Positions 7,182 through 14,892 of a stretch of 29,196 nt of DNA are shown piece after piece (position 1 is the first letter of the stretch; the number at the start of each line of letters is the position of its first letter). The notes under the pieces were generated by a model. It was not told the origin of the DNA. It made no database searches and was given only the letters and a program-made list of their open reading frames with translations. The position numbers were made by a program, and so were the translations under genes. The stretch is from DAOUEH01 sp034430515 (lineage in GTDB: Bacteria; Chloroflexota; Dehalococcoidia; Dehalococcoidales; RBG-16-60-22), in NCBI GenBank assembly GCA_034430515.1, contig DAOUEP010000053.1:1-29196 (forward strand), given 5' to 3'.

Positions 7182-8507
7182 CTAGTAGACGCCGTACTCC
7201 TTGGCGGCGTCCATCATGGCGCGCAGGTTGTCCGGGTTGCCCTTGTCCATGTACGCCGCCGCGGTGAGGATGTAGCCGCCGCCGGGGGCGCAGGTCGCGA
7301 TGAGGCGCTGGCAGTGCTCCTTGACCTGGGCGGGCGTGCCGGTGCACAGCACCGACGCCGGCACGTTGCCGGCGATGCAGGCCCGTCCACCGAGGACTTT
7401 TTTGGCCTCGGCCATATCCATCTGCTCGAAGAACCAGATTATCGAGCCGGTGGGCATGTCCCGGATAACGGGCAGGCGCGGCTGGTAGTTGCCCTCGGCG
7501 AAGGGCAGCGGCACCAGCCCGGCGCTGATGAGGCCGAGCATGACCTCTTTGAAGGTGGGCCAGTAGAACTCCTGGAACTGTTTGGTGGACATGAAGCCGC
7601 CCGTTCCCTTATGGAGCGGCATGAAGATGATGGGGCAGCCGGAGGCGTCCGCCTGGCCGGTGGCCTCGTTGACGACGATGGGAACGAGCCGGGCCATGGC
7701 CTCGTGGAGCTTGTCCGGGCGCTGGAACATGTCCATCATGATGCCCCGGGTGCCCCGCATCATGTCGCCTATCATGTCGAATGGGGCCCCGCACATGCCG
7801 CCCCAGACGGTGGGCAGACCGGCGGCCAGGGACGCCTGGCTTACCTCGGCCACGGCCTCCAGCCACTTGAGGCTCTCCTGCCCGGCCGCCAGCAGCGCCT
7901 CGGCGGCGGCGCGGACTTCGGGGTCGCCGAACTGGGAAACGAACCCCACCGGGATGCCCACGAAGGGCGTCGTCGGCCCAAGTCTGGCAAAACCGGCGAA
8001 CTTGCCCGCGGTGCGCGGCAGAAAGTACCGCAACAGGTAGTCGGCGGGGTCGCGGATGAAGGCGTCGTAATCGCCGGCGGGCATGTACTCGCCCTCGACG
8101 TACTGGTGGGTGGGGGCGTCGTCGGCCAGGCCGTGGCCCGGCCACTTGTGGATTTTATAGTCAATCATGTCCAGCACCCGGCCCGGGAAGACCAGCGAGG
8201 GGGAGTTGAAGGAGTCCATCTCGAACTCGGCGATGAACTTGAGCCAGGACGATTTGAGCGCATCGTAGTCGTACATGACACGCTTTAAGTTGCCGCCGGC
8301 GTAATAGGCCGGGTAGTACTCCACCGGCAGCATCACCGGCACGCGGTCGGGCTCTTCCAGTTTGATGGCCTTGATGAAGCGGGTGACGCGCTCTTTATAG
8401 AGCTTTTCGGCCCGGGCGTCATTGAACCGCACGTCCGGGGAGAGCCAGCGCCGGAAGCGCTCCTCCCGCCGGGTTTCCCAGGCACTATCCAGAGTCACAG
8501 CTGCCAT
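7182..8507 (-). CDS. UroD-fold corrinoid methyltransferase paralog 4
   Basis: 441 residues. Shared blocks are RFRRWLSPDVRF, YKERVTRFIKA, EEPDRVPVMLPVEYYPAYYAG, APFDMIGDMMRGTRG and MDMFQRPDKLHEAM. The end, EYGVY, lacks the final Lys found in paralogs 2, 3, 5 and 6, as in paralog 1. The zinc-motif position reads FAEG (Glu338), followed by Cys377 (ACIAGN), Cys399 and Cys406. It resembles paralog 1 in both its start (LSPDVRF against LSPDVEF) and its end, so the two may be a recent pair separated by later insertions or rearrangement. The ATG is preceded by a G-rich but poor ribosome-binding site. The gap to paralog 3 is 35 bases. The role is inferred from family and array context; no substrate can be named. 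Confidence 0.82.
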   Translation of the reverse strand: MAAVTLDSAWETRREERFRRWLSPDVRFNDARAEKLYKERVTRFIKAIKLEEPDRVPVMLPVEYYPAYYAGGNLKRVMYDYDALKSSWLKFIAEFEMDSFNSPSLVFPGRVLDMIDYKIHKWPGHGLADDAPTHQYVEGEYMPAGDYDAFIRDPADYLLRYFLPRTAGKFAGFARLGPTTPFVGIPVGFVSQFGDPEVRAAAEALLAAGQESLKWLEAVAEVSQASLAAGLPTVWGGMCGAPFDMIGDMMRGTRGIMMDMFQRPDKLHEAMARLVPIVVNEATGQADASGCPIIFMPLHKGTGGFMSTKQFQEFYWPTFKEVMLGLISAGLVPLPFAEGNYQPRLPVIRDMPTGSIIWFFEQMDMAEAKKVLGGRACIAGNVPASVLCTGTPAQVKEHCQRLIATCAPGGGYILTAAAYMDKGNPDNLRAMMDAAKEYGVY

Positions 8508-8561
8508 AACGGCACCCCCAAGCGCAAATATTCGCTCTGCCCGTGGCAGGGCCGGGCGGGC

Positions 8562-9890
8562 CTATTTATAGACGCCGTATTCCTGGGCGGCCTCGATGAT
8601 GGCGTGCAGGTTGGCCGGGTCGCACTTGTCCACGCCGGAGCCGAGCGAGAGGATATAGCCGCCGCCCTTGCCGCAGACCTCGATGAGTTTCTTGCAGTAG
8701 GCCTTGATATCGGCCGGTTTGGACGTGTAAAGCTGGGCGGCGGTGACGTTGCCGGCGATGCAGGCGGAGTCGCCCAGGATTTCCTTGGCCTTGAACATGT
8801 CGGTCTTTTCCATCGTCCACACCACCGACGAGCGGGGCAGGTCGCTGATAATCTCCAGGCGGGCCTCGTTATAGCTGCCGTCGATGACCATCATCGGCAC
8901 GCAGCCCTCCGCGACGCAGCCCAGCAGCAGTTTCTTGAAGGTAGGCCAGTAGAACTTCTCGAACTGCGGGACGGACATGAAGCTGTCGGCGCCCTTGTGC
9001 ATGGGGACGAAAATCACCGGGCTGCGGGACATGTTGACCATGCCCACGGCCGATTTAAGGCTGCGCTCGGTGATGATTTCCAGCGCCTCCAGCAGCTTGT
9101 CCGGCTGGCGGAACATGTCCATCACCGAGCCGCGCGTGCCGCGCAGCATGTCGGCCACGGTATCGAAAGGCGCCAGCATCACCCCGCCCATCAGCGGCGG
9201 AAAACCCTTCTCCATGGCGATGCGGGCGCACTCGAAGTTCACCTGCTGGTACGGGATGTTGGCCTGGCTGGCCTCGCAGACGGCCCGGCAGAGCTTGACG
9301 ATCTCCGGGTCCTGGCACATACCCATGAGCTGCTGGGGCAGCCCCTGGCCGGACAGCGGCGGTATGTGGGCCAGGGGGGCAAAGGCGCCCCAGGTGCGCG
9401 GCAGGAGATAGCGCAGGTTATAGTCGAACTCGTCGTCGAGGTAGAGGTCGTACTCGTCGGGCTGCATGTACTCCTGCTCCACAAACTGGTGCAGGCTCTG
9501 GGTCACCGGCAGGCCGTGGCCGGGCCAGCGGTTGACCTTGTAGTCCAGGATTTCGTAGGCCTTACCGGAGAAAAAGCCGGGGCCGTCCGCCGAGTCCTGG
9601 TCGTAATCGTTGAGGAACTTGATGAAGGCTTCGGGTATCCTGGCGGGGTTATAGAGGACTTCGTGGAGGGTGAGGCCGGCGTTATAGGCCACGATGGAGC
9701 CGCCGGGGATGTGGACGGGGACGCGGTCGGGGATTTCCATCTTGATGGCCCTGGCCATCCGCGTGCCGCTCTCCTGATACTTTTTTGCCGCCGCCGGGCT
9801 CTGGAACTTTATGCCTTCGGGGTCGAGCCACTTCTTAAAGCGCTCCTCCCGCCTTTCCTCCCAGGACATGCCCTGCCATTCTTTTTGCAT
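8562..9890 (-). CDS. UroD-fold corrinoid methyltransferase paralog 5 (divergent)
   Basis: 442 residues and the most divergent of the six. The N-terminus reads RFKKWLDPEGIKF, KYQESGTRMARAIKMEIPDRVPV and GGSIVAYNAGLTLHE. The others instead have YPAYYAG-type motifs there. The metal-region motif is VIDG (Asp337) rather than FAEG or VAEG. The three shared cysteines are kept (Cys377, Cys399, Cys406), and the last follows EV instead of ET. The middle has GLPQQLMGMCQDP, linking it to paralog 2. The array block APFDTVADMLRGTRG, MDMFRQPDKLLEAL is intact, so it belongs to the same functional set. It is the first gene after the hairpin at 9937-9974 and may therefore be expressed below the corrinoid protein and paralog 6. 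AAGGAAAT precedes its ATG. Confidence 0.82.
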   Translation of the reverse strand: MQKEWQGMSWEERREERFKKWLDPEGIKFQSPAAAKKYQESGTRMARAIKMEIPDRVPVHIPGGSIVAYNAGLTLHEVLYNPARIPEAFIKFLNDYDQDSADGPGFFSGKAYEILDYKVNRWPGHGLPVTQSLHQFVEQEYMQPDEYDLYLDDEFDYNLRYLLPRTWGAFAPLAHIPPLSGQGLPQQLMGMCQDPEIVKLCRAVCEASQANIPYQQVNFECARIAMEKGFPPLMGGVMLAPFDTVADMLRGTRGSVMDMFRQPDKLLEALEIITERSLKSAVGMVNMSRSPVIFVPMHKGADSFMSVPQFEKFYWPTFKKLLLGCVAEGCVPMMVIDGSYNEARLEIISDLPRSSVVWTMEKTDMFKAKEILGDSACIAGNVTAAQLYTSKPADIKAYCKKLIEVCGKGGGYILSLGSGVDKCDPANLHAIIEAAQEYGVYK

Positions 9891-9936
9891 GTTATTTCCT
9901 TCTGCACGTAGCCGGTGTTACCATCGCTATTTTGAG

Positions 9937-9974
9937 AAAAAGGGAAGGCGCCGGCATCAATAAGATACCGGCGC
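9937..9974 (-). terminator. Terminator-like hairpin inside the methyltransferase operon
   Basis: On the minus strand, in the 96-base gap after paralog 6, GCGCCGGTATC and GATGCCGGCGC form an 11-base-pair stem (one G-T pair) around a TTATT loop. CTTCCC and five T residues follow. The T-run starts six bases after the stem, so termination may be partial. Its place between the second and third genes suggests attenuation rather than the end of the operon. No good promoter is visible between it and paralog 5. Confidence 0.5.
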
Positions 9975-9986
9975 GCGATTTAATGT

Positions 9987-11318
9987 TTACTTGTATACGC
10001 CGTACTCTTTGGCGGCCGCCATCATGGCGCGCAGGTTATCCGGGTTGCCCCTATCGATGTTGGCGCCGCCGGCCAGGACGTAGCCGCCGCCCTTGCCGCA
10101 GCCCTCGATGAGCCTTTTACAGTGCTCCTTGACCTCTTGGGGGGTGCCCGTCATCATCAGCGAGGTGGGGACGTTGCCCATGATGCAGGCCGTATCGCCG
10201 AGGACCTCTTTGGCCTTAAAGATGTCCGTCTGGTCAAAGTACCAGGCCGCCGCCCCCCTGGGGAGTTCCTTAATAATATCCAGGCGCTTGTTGTAGGAGC
10301 CTTCGGCGAAGAGGATGGGCAAAATGCCCTCGTCGACCATGGCCATGATTACCCGCTTCAGGCTGGGCCAGTAGAAGGTGCGGTAATGCTTTTCCGACAT
10401 GAAGCCGTCGGCGCCCTTGTGCAGCGGCATCATAATGAGGGGGGCCGCCCCGGGCGCCACCGAGGCGACGGCCGTCCTGATGGCGAGGGGGGCGATGCGG
10501 TTCATGGCCTCGTGGAGCTTGTCCGGCCGCTGGAACATGTCCATCATGATGCCCTGCGTGCCCCGCAGCGTATCGCCCAGGGTATCGAAGGGGGCCTTGG
10601 CCAGGCCGCTCATGACGCCGGGGAAGCCGGCCGCCGTGCCCTGGGCGGACACCGCCCCGACCACCCCCAGCCACTTCAGGGTCTCCTCGCCCGCCTTCAT
10701 GAGGGCCTTGAAGCCCGCCTGAACGTCGGGCAGGCCGAAAGGAAAGAACGACATGGTGGCGATTTCCTCGAAAGTCCTCAGGGACATCAGCTGCCCGAAA
10801 CCCTTGAGCTCCCCGAAGATGCGCGGCAGGTAGGTGCGCAGCCAGAAGTCGGAGGGGTCTTCGATGAGGGTGTCGTATTCGTCGGGCTTCATCCACTCGG
10901 ACTCGACGCACTGGTAGGAGGTGGTATCGCCGGCGATGCCGTGGCCGGGCCACTTGTAGAGTTTGTAGTCCACCGCCTCCAGCGCCCGTCCCGGGGGAAC
11001 CAGGGCGGGGGGGATGTAGGTATCGGCGTCAAAGTCGTGGAGGAATTTCAGCCAGGCCTCAGCCAGCTTGTCGTAGTCGTACATGACCGTCTTCAGGTCG
11101 TAGCCGGCGTAGTAGGCGGGGTAGTTACTCACCGGCAGGATGCACGGCACCCGGTCCGGCTCCTCAAGCGTGAGGGCCCTGGTGAACCGGGTCACCCGTT
11201 CTTTGTAGAGCTTTTCCGCCTCTGGGCTGGAGAATTTTACGCCCGGAGGCGAAAGCCATTGCTTGAAGCGTTCGGCTCTTTTTTCTTCCGGAGATAGCTC
11301 CGCCCATTCCCTGGCCAT
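9987..11318 (-). CDS. UroD-fold corrinoid methyltransferase paralog 6
   Basis: 443 residues and first methyltransferase of the array. Its ATG is separated by one base from the stop of the corrinoid protein gene, so the two should be translated at matched levels; this copy may be the main partner. Shared blocks are RFKQWLSPPGVKF, YKERVTRFTRA, EEPDRVPCILPVSNYPAYYAG, APFDTLGDTLRGTQG and MDMFQRPDKLHEAM. The metal region reads FAEG (Glu339), then Cys378 (ACIMGN), Cys400 and Cys407. Like paralog 5 it has CGKGGGY instead of CAPGGGY near the end. YAGYDLKTVMYDYDKLAEAWLKF is nearly identical to paralog 1, tying the two ends of the array together. The methyl donor is unknown. Confidence 0.83.
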   Translation of the reverse strand: MAREWAELSPEEKRAERFKQWLSPPGVKFSSPEAEKLYKERVTRFTRALTLEEPDRVPCILPVSNYPAYYAGYDLKTVMYDYDKLAEAWLKFLHDFDADTYIPPALVPPGRALEAVDYKLYKWPGHGIAGDTTSYQCVESEWMKPDEYDTLIEDPSDFWLRTYLPRIFGELKGFGQLMSLRTFEEIATMSFFPFGLPDVQAGFKALMKAGEETLKWLGVVGAVSAQGTAAGFPGVMSGLAKAPFDTLGDTLRGTQGIMMDMFQRPDKLHEAMNRIAPLAIRTAVASVAPGAAPLIMMPLHKGADGFMSEKHYRTFYWPSLKRVIMAMVDEGILPILFAEGSYNKRLDIIKELPRGAAAWYFDQTDIFKAKEVLGDTACIMGNVPTSLMMTGTPQEVKEHCKRLIEGCGKGGGYVLAGGANIDRGNPDNLRAMMAAAKEYGVYK

Positions 11319-11319
11319 T

Positions 11320-11955
11320 TTAGCTGGCCCCTATCCACTGCTTGGCCAGCGCTACCGCGGCCATGGCGTCCTTGCCGAAGGCATCGGCCTTGGCGTACTT
11401 GCGGACTTCGTCATCCATCTGGCCGCCGCCAATCATGATTTTGATGCCCTTACGCATGCCGGCCTTCTCCAGCGCCTCGACGGTCTCTTTCATGGCGTCG
11501 AAGGCGGGGGTGAGGAAGCCGCTCAGGCCGAGGATGGGGGCCTGGGTGTCCTTCATCGCCTGGATGAACTTCTCCACGGGGACGTCGACGCCGAGGTTGG
11601 TAACCTCGAAGCCGTTGACGTCCAGCATGAAGTCCACGATGTTGAGGCCGATATCGTGGATGTCCCCGGCCACCGTGCCGATGACCACCTTGCCCAGCTT
11701 CTTGGCGCTGGTGGCGGTATCGGAGAGGTGGGGCTTGACCAGCTCGGTAATCTGCTTGAGAAGCTCGCCGGAAAAGACCAGCTCCGGCAGGAAGTACTCG
11801 CCGTCGGCGAAGCGCTTGCCCACAACGGCCATCCCCGCGCGGGAGTCGTCCAGGATTTTCATCGGGTCTTCCCCGGAATCAATCCTCTTTTTGGTGAGGG
11901 CGATGACCTCGTCCTCCTTCAGGTCGGCGAGCAGGTTTACAAAGTCTCCGGACAT
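11320..11955 (-). CDS. Corrinoid (cobalamin-binding) methyl-carrier protein, MtaC/MtbC family
   Basis: 211 residues: a helical cap domain (about 1-85) followed by a B12-binding Rossmann-like domain. GDIHDIG (Asp98, His100, Gly103) is the DxHxxG motif that supplies the lower cobalt ligand. LSGFLTPAF (144-152) and IGGGQMDDE (175-183) are the other conserved B12 loops. It is the methyl shuttle between substrate:corrinoid methyltransferases and a methyl-accepting enzyme, here the MeTr-like protein encoded last in the array. It is the first gene behind the promoter at 12038-12066 and has the best ribosome-binding site (AAGGAGG). That fits a carrier needed in excess over six alternative methyltransferases. 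Such proteins need an ATP-dependent reactivator once the cobalt oxidises; none is encoded in this window. Confidence 0.92.
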   Translation of the reverse strand: MSGDFVNLLADLKEDEVIALTKKRIDSGEDPMKILDDSRAGMAVVGKRFADGEYFLPELVFSGELLKQITELVKPHLSDTATSAKKLGKVVIGTVAGDIHDIGLNIVDFMLDVNGFEVTNLGVDVPVEKFIQAMKDTQAPILGLSGFLTPAFDAMKETVEALEKAGMRKGIKIMIGGGQMDDEVRKYAKADAFGKDAMAAVALAKQWIGAS

Positions 11956-12037
11956 AGCTTTATCCTCCTTCGTTTATTAGATGATACATCCGAAAAATGG
12001 TGCGCGCCCTTGCGGGAAGAACGGCTACACCGCTGGC

Positions 12038-12066
12038 AGTATAACAACGCCGATATTAAAAGTCAA
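12038..12066 (-). promoter_or_regulatory. Sigma70-type promoter of the methyltransferase array
   Basis: On the minus strand, TTGACT (12061-12066) and TATACT (12038-12043) are spaced by 17 bases. Each differs from consensus at one position. Transcription should start near 12031, giving a leader of about 75 bases to the corrinoid protein ATG. It is the only clear promoter I found for the 9.7 kb array. Confidence 0.72.
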
Positions 12067-12125
12067 ATTACAAATTTATTACTAGGGTCGCGGCCTCTTC
12101 CCTGACCCCCTATCTCCCCTCCATC

Positions 12126-12155
12126 TTGCCATTTGTAGCTAAAATGTGCTAAAAT
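12126..12155 (+). promoter_or_regulatory. Candidate gyrB promoter
   Basis: TTGCCA (12126-12131) and TAAAAT (12150-12155) are separated by 18 bases in the AT-rich part of the gap. It is a moderate match, and the resulting leader would be long. Confidence 0.35.
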
Positions 12156-12295
12156 AAACTAGGCTATATGTGTGCATTTATGGTCGTCCCGCCAGCCCTT
12201 CACCGTGTAGCCGCCGGCTGCACCGGCTGCCCCGTTGGCCCCGATAACAGTCGCATCCAGCCCTCTCCTAACGCCCCAACCAGGAAGGACGCTTA

Positions 12296-14224
12296 ATGCC
12301 AGATACCACCGCCCCCAAGAAGGCCAAAAAACTCGGCCCCGGCGAGTACACCGCCCAGGATATCCAGGTACTCGGCGGGCGCGAGGCGGTGCGGCGGCGG
12401 CCCGGCATGTACATCGGCAGTACCGACCAGCGCGGCCTGCACCACCTCGTTTACGAGATTGCCTATAACTCCATCGACGAGGCCATGGCCGGCTTCTGCG
12501 ACCGCATTACCGTGACCTTGAAGGCGGATGACTCGGTCACCGTCGTGGATAACGGGCGCGGCATCCCGGTGGACATCCACCCCGCCACCAAGGTATCCGC
12601 CCTGGAGACGGTGATGACCGTCCTCCACGCCGGGGCCAAGTTCGGCGGCAAGACCTACGCCGTCTCCGGGGGCCTGCACGGCGTGGGCGCCTCGGTGGTT
12701 AACGCCTTATCCGAGTGGTGCACCGTCGACGTCAAGCGCGACGGCAAGGTTCACCACCAGGAGTACGCCCGCGGCATCCCCAGGGGGCCGATTGAGGTCA
12801 TCGGCGAGGCCGAGGAGACCGGCAGCACCACCACCTTCCTCCCCGATACCCAAATCTTCGGGGAAATCCACTACGATTTCGATACTTTGAGCGAGCGCCT
12901 GCGCGAGATGGCCTACCTCAACAAGGGCGTGGAGATAACCCTCGCCGACGAGGCGGGCGACCGCCAGCGCACTTTCTACTTTGAGGGCGGCATTACCGGT
13001 TTCGTGCGCCACCTCAACCGCAACCGCGTGGTGCGCCACCCGACGCCCATCTACGTCAGCAAGCAGGTCAACTCCACCGGCATCGAGGTATCCCTCCAGT
13101 ACAACGACGGCTTCAGCGAGTCGGCCTTCAGCTTCGCCAACTGCGTCAATACCGTCGACGGCGGCACCCACCTCACCGGCTTCCGCTCGGCGCTTACCCG
13201 CGTCCTCAACGACTACGCCAGGAAAAACAAGTTCATCAAGGAGGACGACCCCAACCTCACCGGCGAGGACGTCCGCGAGGGGCTGACGGCCATAATCTCG
13301 GTCAAGCTCGCCGAGCCGCAGTTCGAGGGGCAGACCAAGGGCAAGCTGGGCAACATCGAGGTCAAGAGCCAGGTGGAGAGCGCCGTCAACGAGGGCCTCT
13401 CGCTCTACCTGGAGGAACACCCCGACGACGCCAAAAAGATACTGGAAAAATGCATTACCGCCGCCAAGGCGCGCGAGGCCGCCCGCAAGGCCCGCGACCT
13501 GATTATCCGCAAGAGCGGCCTGGAGAGCGGCACCCTGCCCGGCAAGCTGGCCGACTGCTCGGAGCGCGACCCGGCCCAGTGCGAGCTCTTCCTGGTGGAG
13601 GGCGACTCGGCGGGCGGCTCGGCCAAGCAGGGGCGCAACCGGCGCTTTCAGGCCATCCTGCCGCTGCGGGGCAAAATTCTCAATGTGGAGAAGGCCCCGC
13701 CCGACAAGATGCTGGCCAATAACGAAATCCGCACCATTATCACCGCGCTCGGCACCAACATCGATGAGGAGTTCGAGGCGGCCCGGCTGCGCTACCACCG
13801 CATCATCCTCATGACCGACGCCGACGTGGACGGCTCGCACATCCGCACGCTGCTTTTAACGTTCTTCTTCCGCCACATGCCTCAGCTCATCGGTAACTAT
13901 CTCTACATCGCCCAGCCGCCGCTCTATCGCATCAAGTCGAGCGAAGGCGTCAACTGGGTCTACTCGGAGCAGGAGAAGGACGAGGTGCTCAAGCGCAGCA
14001 CCTCCCGCAAGAACGAGCTGCAGCGCTACAAGGGCCTGGGGGAAATGACCGCTGAGCAGCTCTGGGAGACCACCATGAACCCCGCCACCCGCACCATCCT
14101 CAAGGTGAACGTGGAGGACGCCACCAAGGCCGACGAGACCTTCCAGATGCTCATGGGCGGGGAGGTCCCGCCGCGCAAGGCCTTTATCCAGGCGCACGCC
14201 AAGTTCGCCAATCTGGATATTTAG
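12296..14224 (+). CDS. gyrB: DNA gyrase subunit B
   Basis: 642 residues, normal for a GyrB without the long proteobacterial insertion. The GHKL ATPase domain has the N-box YEIAYNSIDEA (Glu54, Asn58), VVDNGRGIPVD (83-93) and the lid GGLHGVGASVVN. The N-box carries Tyr57 where E. coli GyrB has Asp. The transducer domain follows. The TOPRIM domain has EGDSAGGSA near residue 435 and DADVDGSHIRT near 506. The C-terminal RYKGLGEM and ending KFANLDI are typical. With GyrA it introduces negative supercoils; GyrA is not in the window. AGGAAGGA precedes the ATG. The gene stands alone on this strand, divergent from the methyltransferase array and convergent with the folE operon. GyrB rather than ParE is chosen on overall similarity; the two are hard to tell apart by eye. 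Confidence 0.95.
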   Translation: MPDTTAPKKAKKLGPGEYTAQDIQVLGGREAVRRRPGMYIGSTDQRGLHHLVYEIAYNSIDEAMAGFCDRITVTLKADDSVTVVDNGRGIPVDIHPATKVSALETVMTVLHAGAKFGGKTYAVSGGLHGVGASVVNALSEWCTVDVKRDGKVHHQEYARGIPRGPIEVIGEAEETGSTTTFLPDTQIFGEIHYDFDTLSERLREMAYLNKGVEITLADEAGDRQRTFYFEGGITGFVRHLNRNRVVRHPTPIYVSKQVNSTGIEVSLQYNDGFSESAFSFANCVNTVDGGTHLTGFRSALTRVLNDYARKNKFIKEDDPNLTGEDVREGLTAIISVKLAEPQFEGQTKGKLGNIEVKSQVESAVNEGLSLYLEEHPDDAKKILEKCITAAKAREAARKARDLIIRKSGLESGTLPGKLADCSERDPAQCELFLVEGDSAGGSAKQGRNRRFQAILPLRGKILNVEKAPPDKMLANNEIRTIITALGTNIDEEFEAARLRYHRIILMTDADVDGSHIRTLLLTFFFRHMPQLIGNYLYIAQPPLYRIKSSEGVNWVYSEQEKDEVLKRSTSRKNELQRYKGLGEMTAEQLWETTMNPATRTILKVNVEDATKADETFQMLMGGEVPPRKAFIQAHAKFANLDI

Positions 14225-14314
14225 GGCTAAGCAGTTGATGCCGCGAGGGCGGCCTGGGTGGGAATAGATAATACCGATGGGGCGGCGGGGCGGAAAACTA
14301 CGGGCTAAGCTGCC

Positions 14315-14881
14315 CTACTTCCCCTGAATCAGCGAGAAGAACTCGGCGCGGCTGGCCGGCTTGCTCCGGAACGAGCCGCGCAGCGCCGAGGTGATGACGT
14401 TGCTCCCCGGCTTCTTGATGCCGCGCATCACAATGCACATGTGCTCCGCCTGCACCACCACGCCCACAGCCGTCGGCTTGATACCCTGGTTGATGGCGTC
14501 GGCAATCGCGGTGGTCATGCGCTCCTGCACCTGGGGGCGGCGGGCGAGCGTCTCCACCACGCGCGCCAGCTTGGAGATGCCGACGATGCGCCCCTCTTTG
14601 TTGGGGATATAGCCCACGTGGGCCACCCCGTAGAACGGCAGCAGGTGGTGCTCGCACATGGAGTAAAAGGGGATGTCCTTGCAGATGACCATCTCGCGGT
14701 GCCCCAGCTCAAAGCCCACCTCCAGGTCGCGCTTGGGGTCTTTCTCCAGCCCCATGAAGAGCTCGGCGTACATCTCGGCCACACGCCGGGGGGTCTCGGC
14801 CAGCCCCTCGCGGGAGGGGTCTTCGCCGATGGCCCGGATAATCTCGGCCACGGCCTTTTTAATGGCTGGTTCGTCAAACAT
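14315..14881 (-). CDS. folE: GTP cyclohydrolase I
   Basis: 188 residues. It converts GTP to dihydroneopterin triphosphate, the first step of folate synthesis. Zinc ligands Cys76 and His79 (CEHHLLPFYG) and Cys149 (AEHMCIVMRG) are present, with the core EDPSREGLAETPRRVAEMY and GISKLARVVE and the end RGSFRSKP. An ATG 21 bases further upstream is possible in frame. The one at 14881 is preferred because AAGGAGG lies directly ahead and family members begin near this point. It is the last gene of the operon that starts at 18569, and its start is 11 bases after the thrC stop. Its product supports the tetrahydrofolate pool that the methyl-transfer array at 2204-11955 would use, though the two are not in one operon. 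Confidence 0.95.
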   Translation of the reverse strand: MFDEPAIKKAVAEIIRAIGEDPSREGLAETPRRVAEMYAELFMGLEKDPKRDLEVGFELGHREMVICKDIPFYSMCEHHLLPFYGVAHVGYIPNKEGRIVGISKLARVVETLARRPQVQERMTTAIADAINQGIKPTAVGVVVQAEHMCIVMRGIKKPGSNVITSALRGSFRSKPASRAEFFSLIQGK

Positions 14882-14892
14882 CGCCCGCCTCC

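Larger units (their letters stand above)
11956..12295. other. 340-base divergent intergenic region between methyltransferase array and gyrB
   Basis: This relatively AT-rich gap carries a strong promoter for the array (minus) and a weaker candidate for gyrB (plus). The array leader would be about 75 bases and the gyrB leader about 130 bases. A 12-base element GGTCGCGGCCTC at 12086-12097 lies between the two promoters and recurs upstream of the promoter at 18611-18639. Nothing resembling a cobalamin riboswitch is recognisable; the array leader is also too short for one. Confidence 0.6.

Noticed and set aside
8508..8561. Second internal terminator between paralogs 4 and 5 (CTGCC-ACG-GGCAG on the minus strand)
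   Set aside because: Five-base-pair stem with no T-run after it; not enough for a terminator call.
11956..12030. Cobalamin riboswitch ahead of the corrinoid operon
   Set aside because: The leader from the visible promoter is only about 75 bases and no B12-box-like sequence was recognised.
12159..12290. Coding-like minus-strand run in the gyrB leader (GANGAAGAAGGYTVKGW, ending in a stop at 12159)
   Set aside because: It looks faintly like a secreted or pilin-type C-terminus but is short and has no start. It overlaps the gyrB start region and cannot be told from chance.
12707..13840. 377-codon minus-strand frame inside gyrB
   Set aside because: Antisense to the GyrB ATPase and TOPRIM regions, with no recognisable domain; a codon-bias shadow.
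14240..14253. Small hairpin (GCCGC-GAGG-GCGGC) between gyrB and folE as a terminator
   Set aside because: Only five base pairs and no T-run on either strand, so not supported as a terminator.
14224..14310. Nine-base direct repeat GGGCTAAGC flanking the gyrB-folE gap
   Set aside because: Too short and without any associated mobile-element feature; likely chance.
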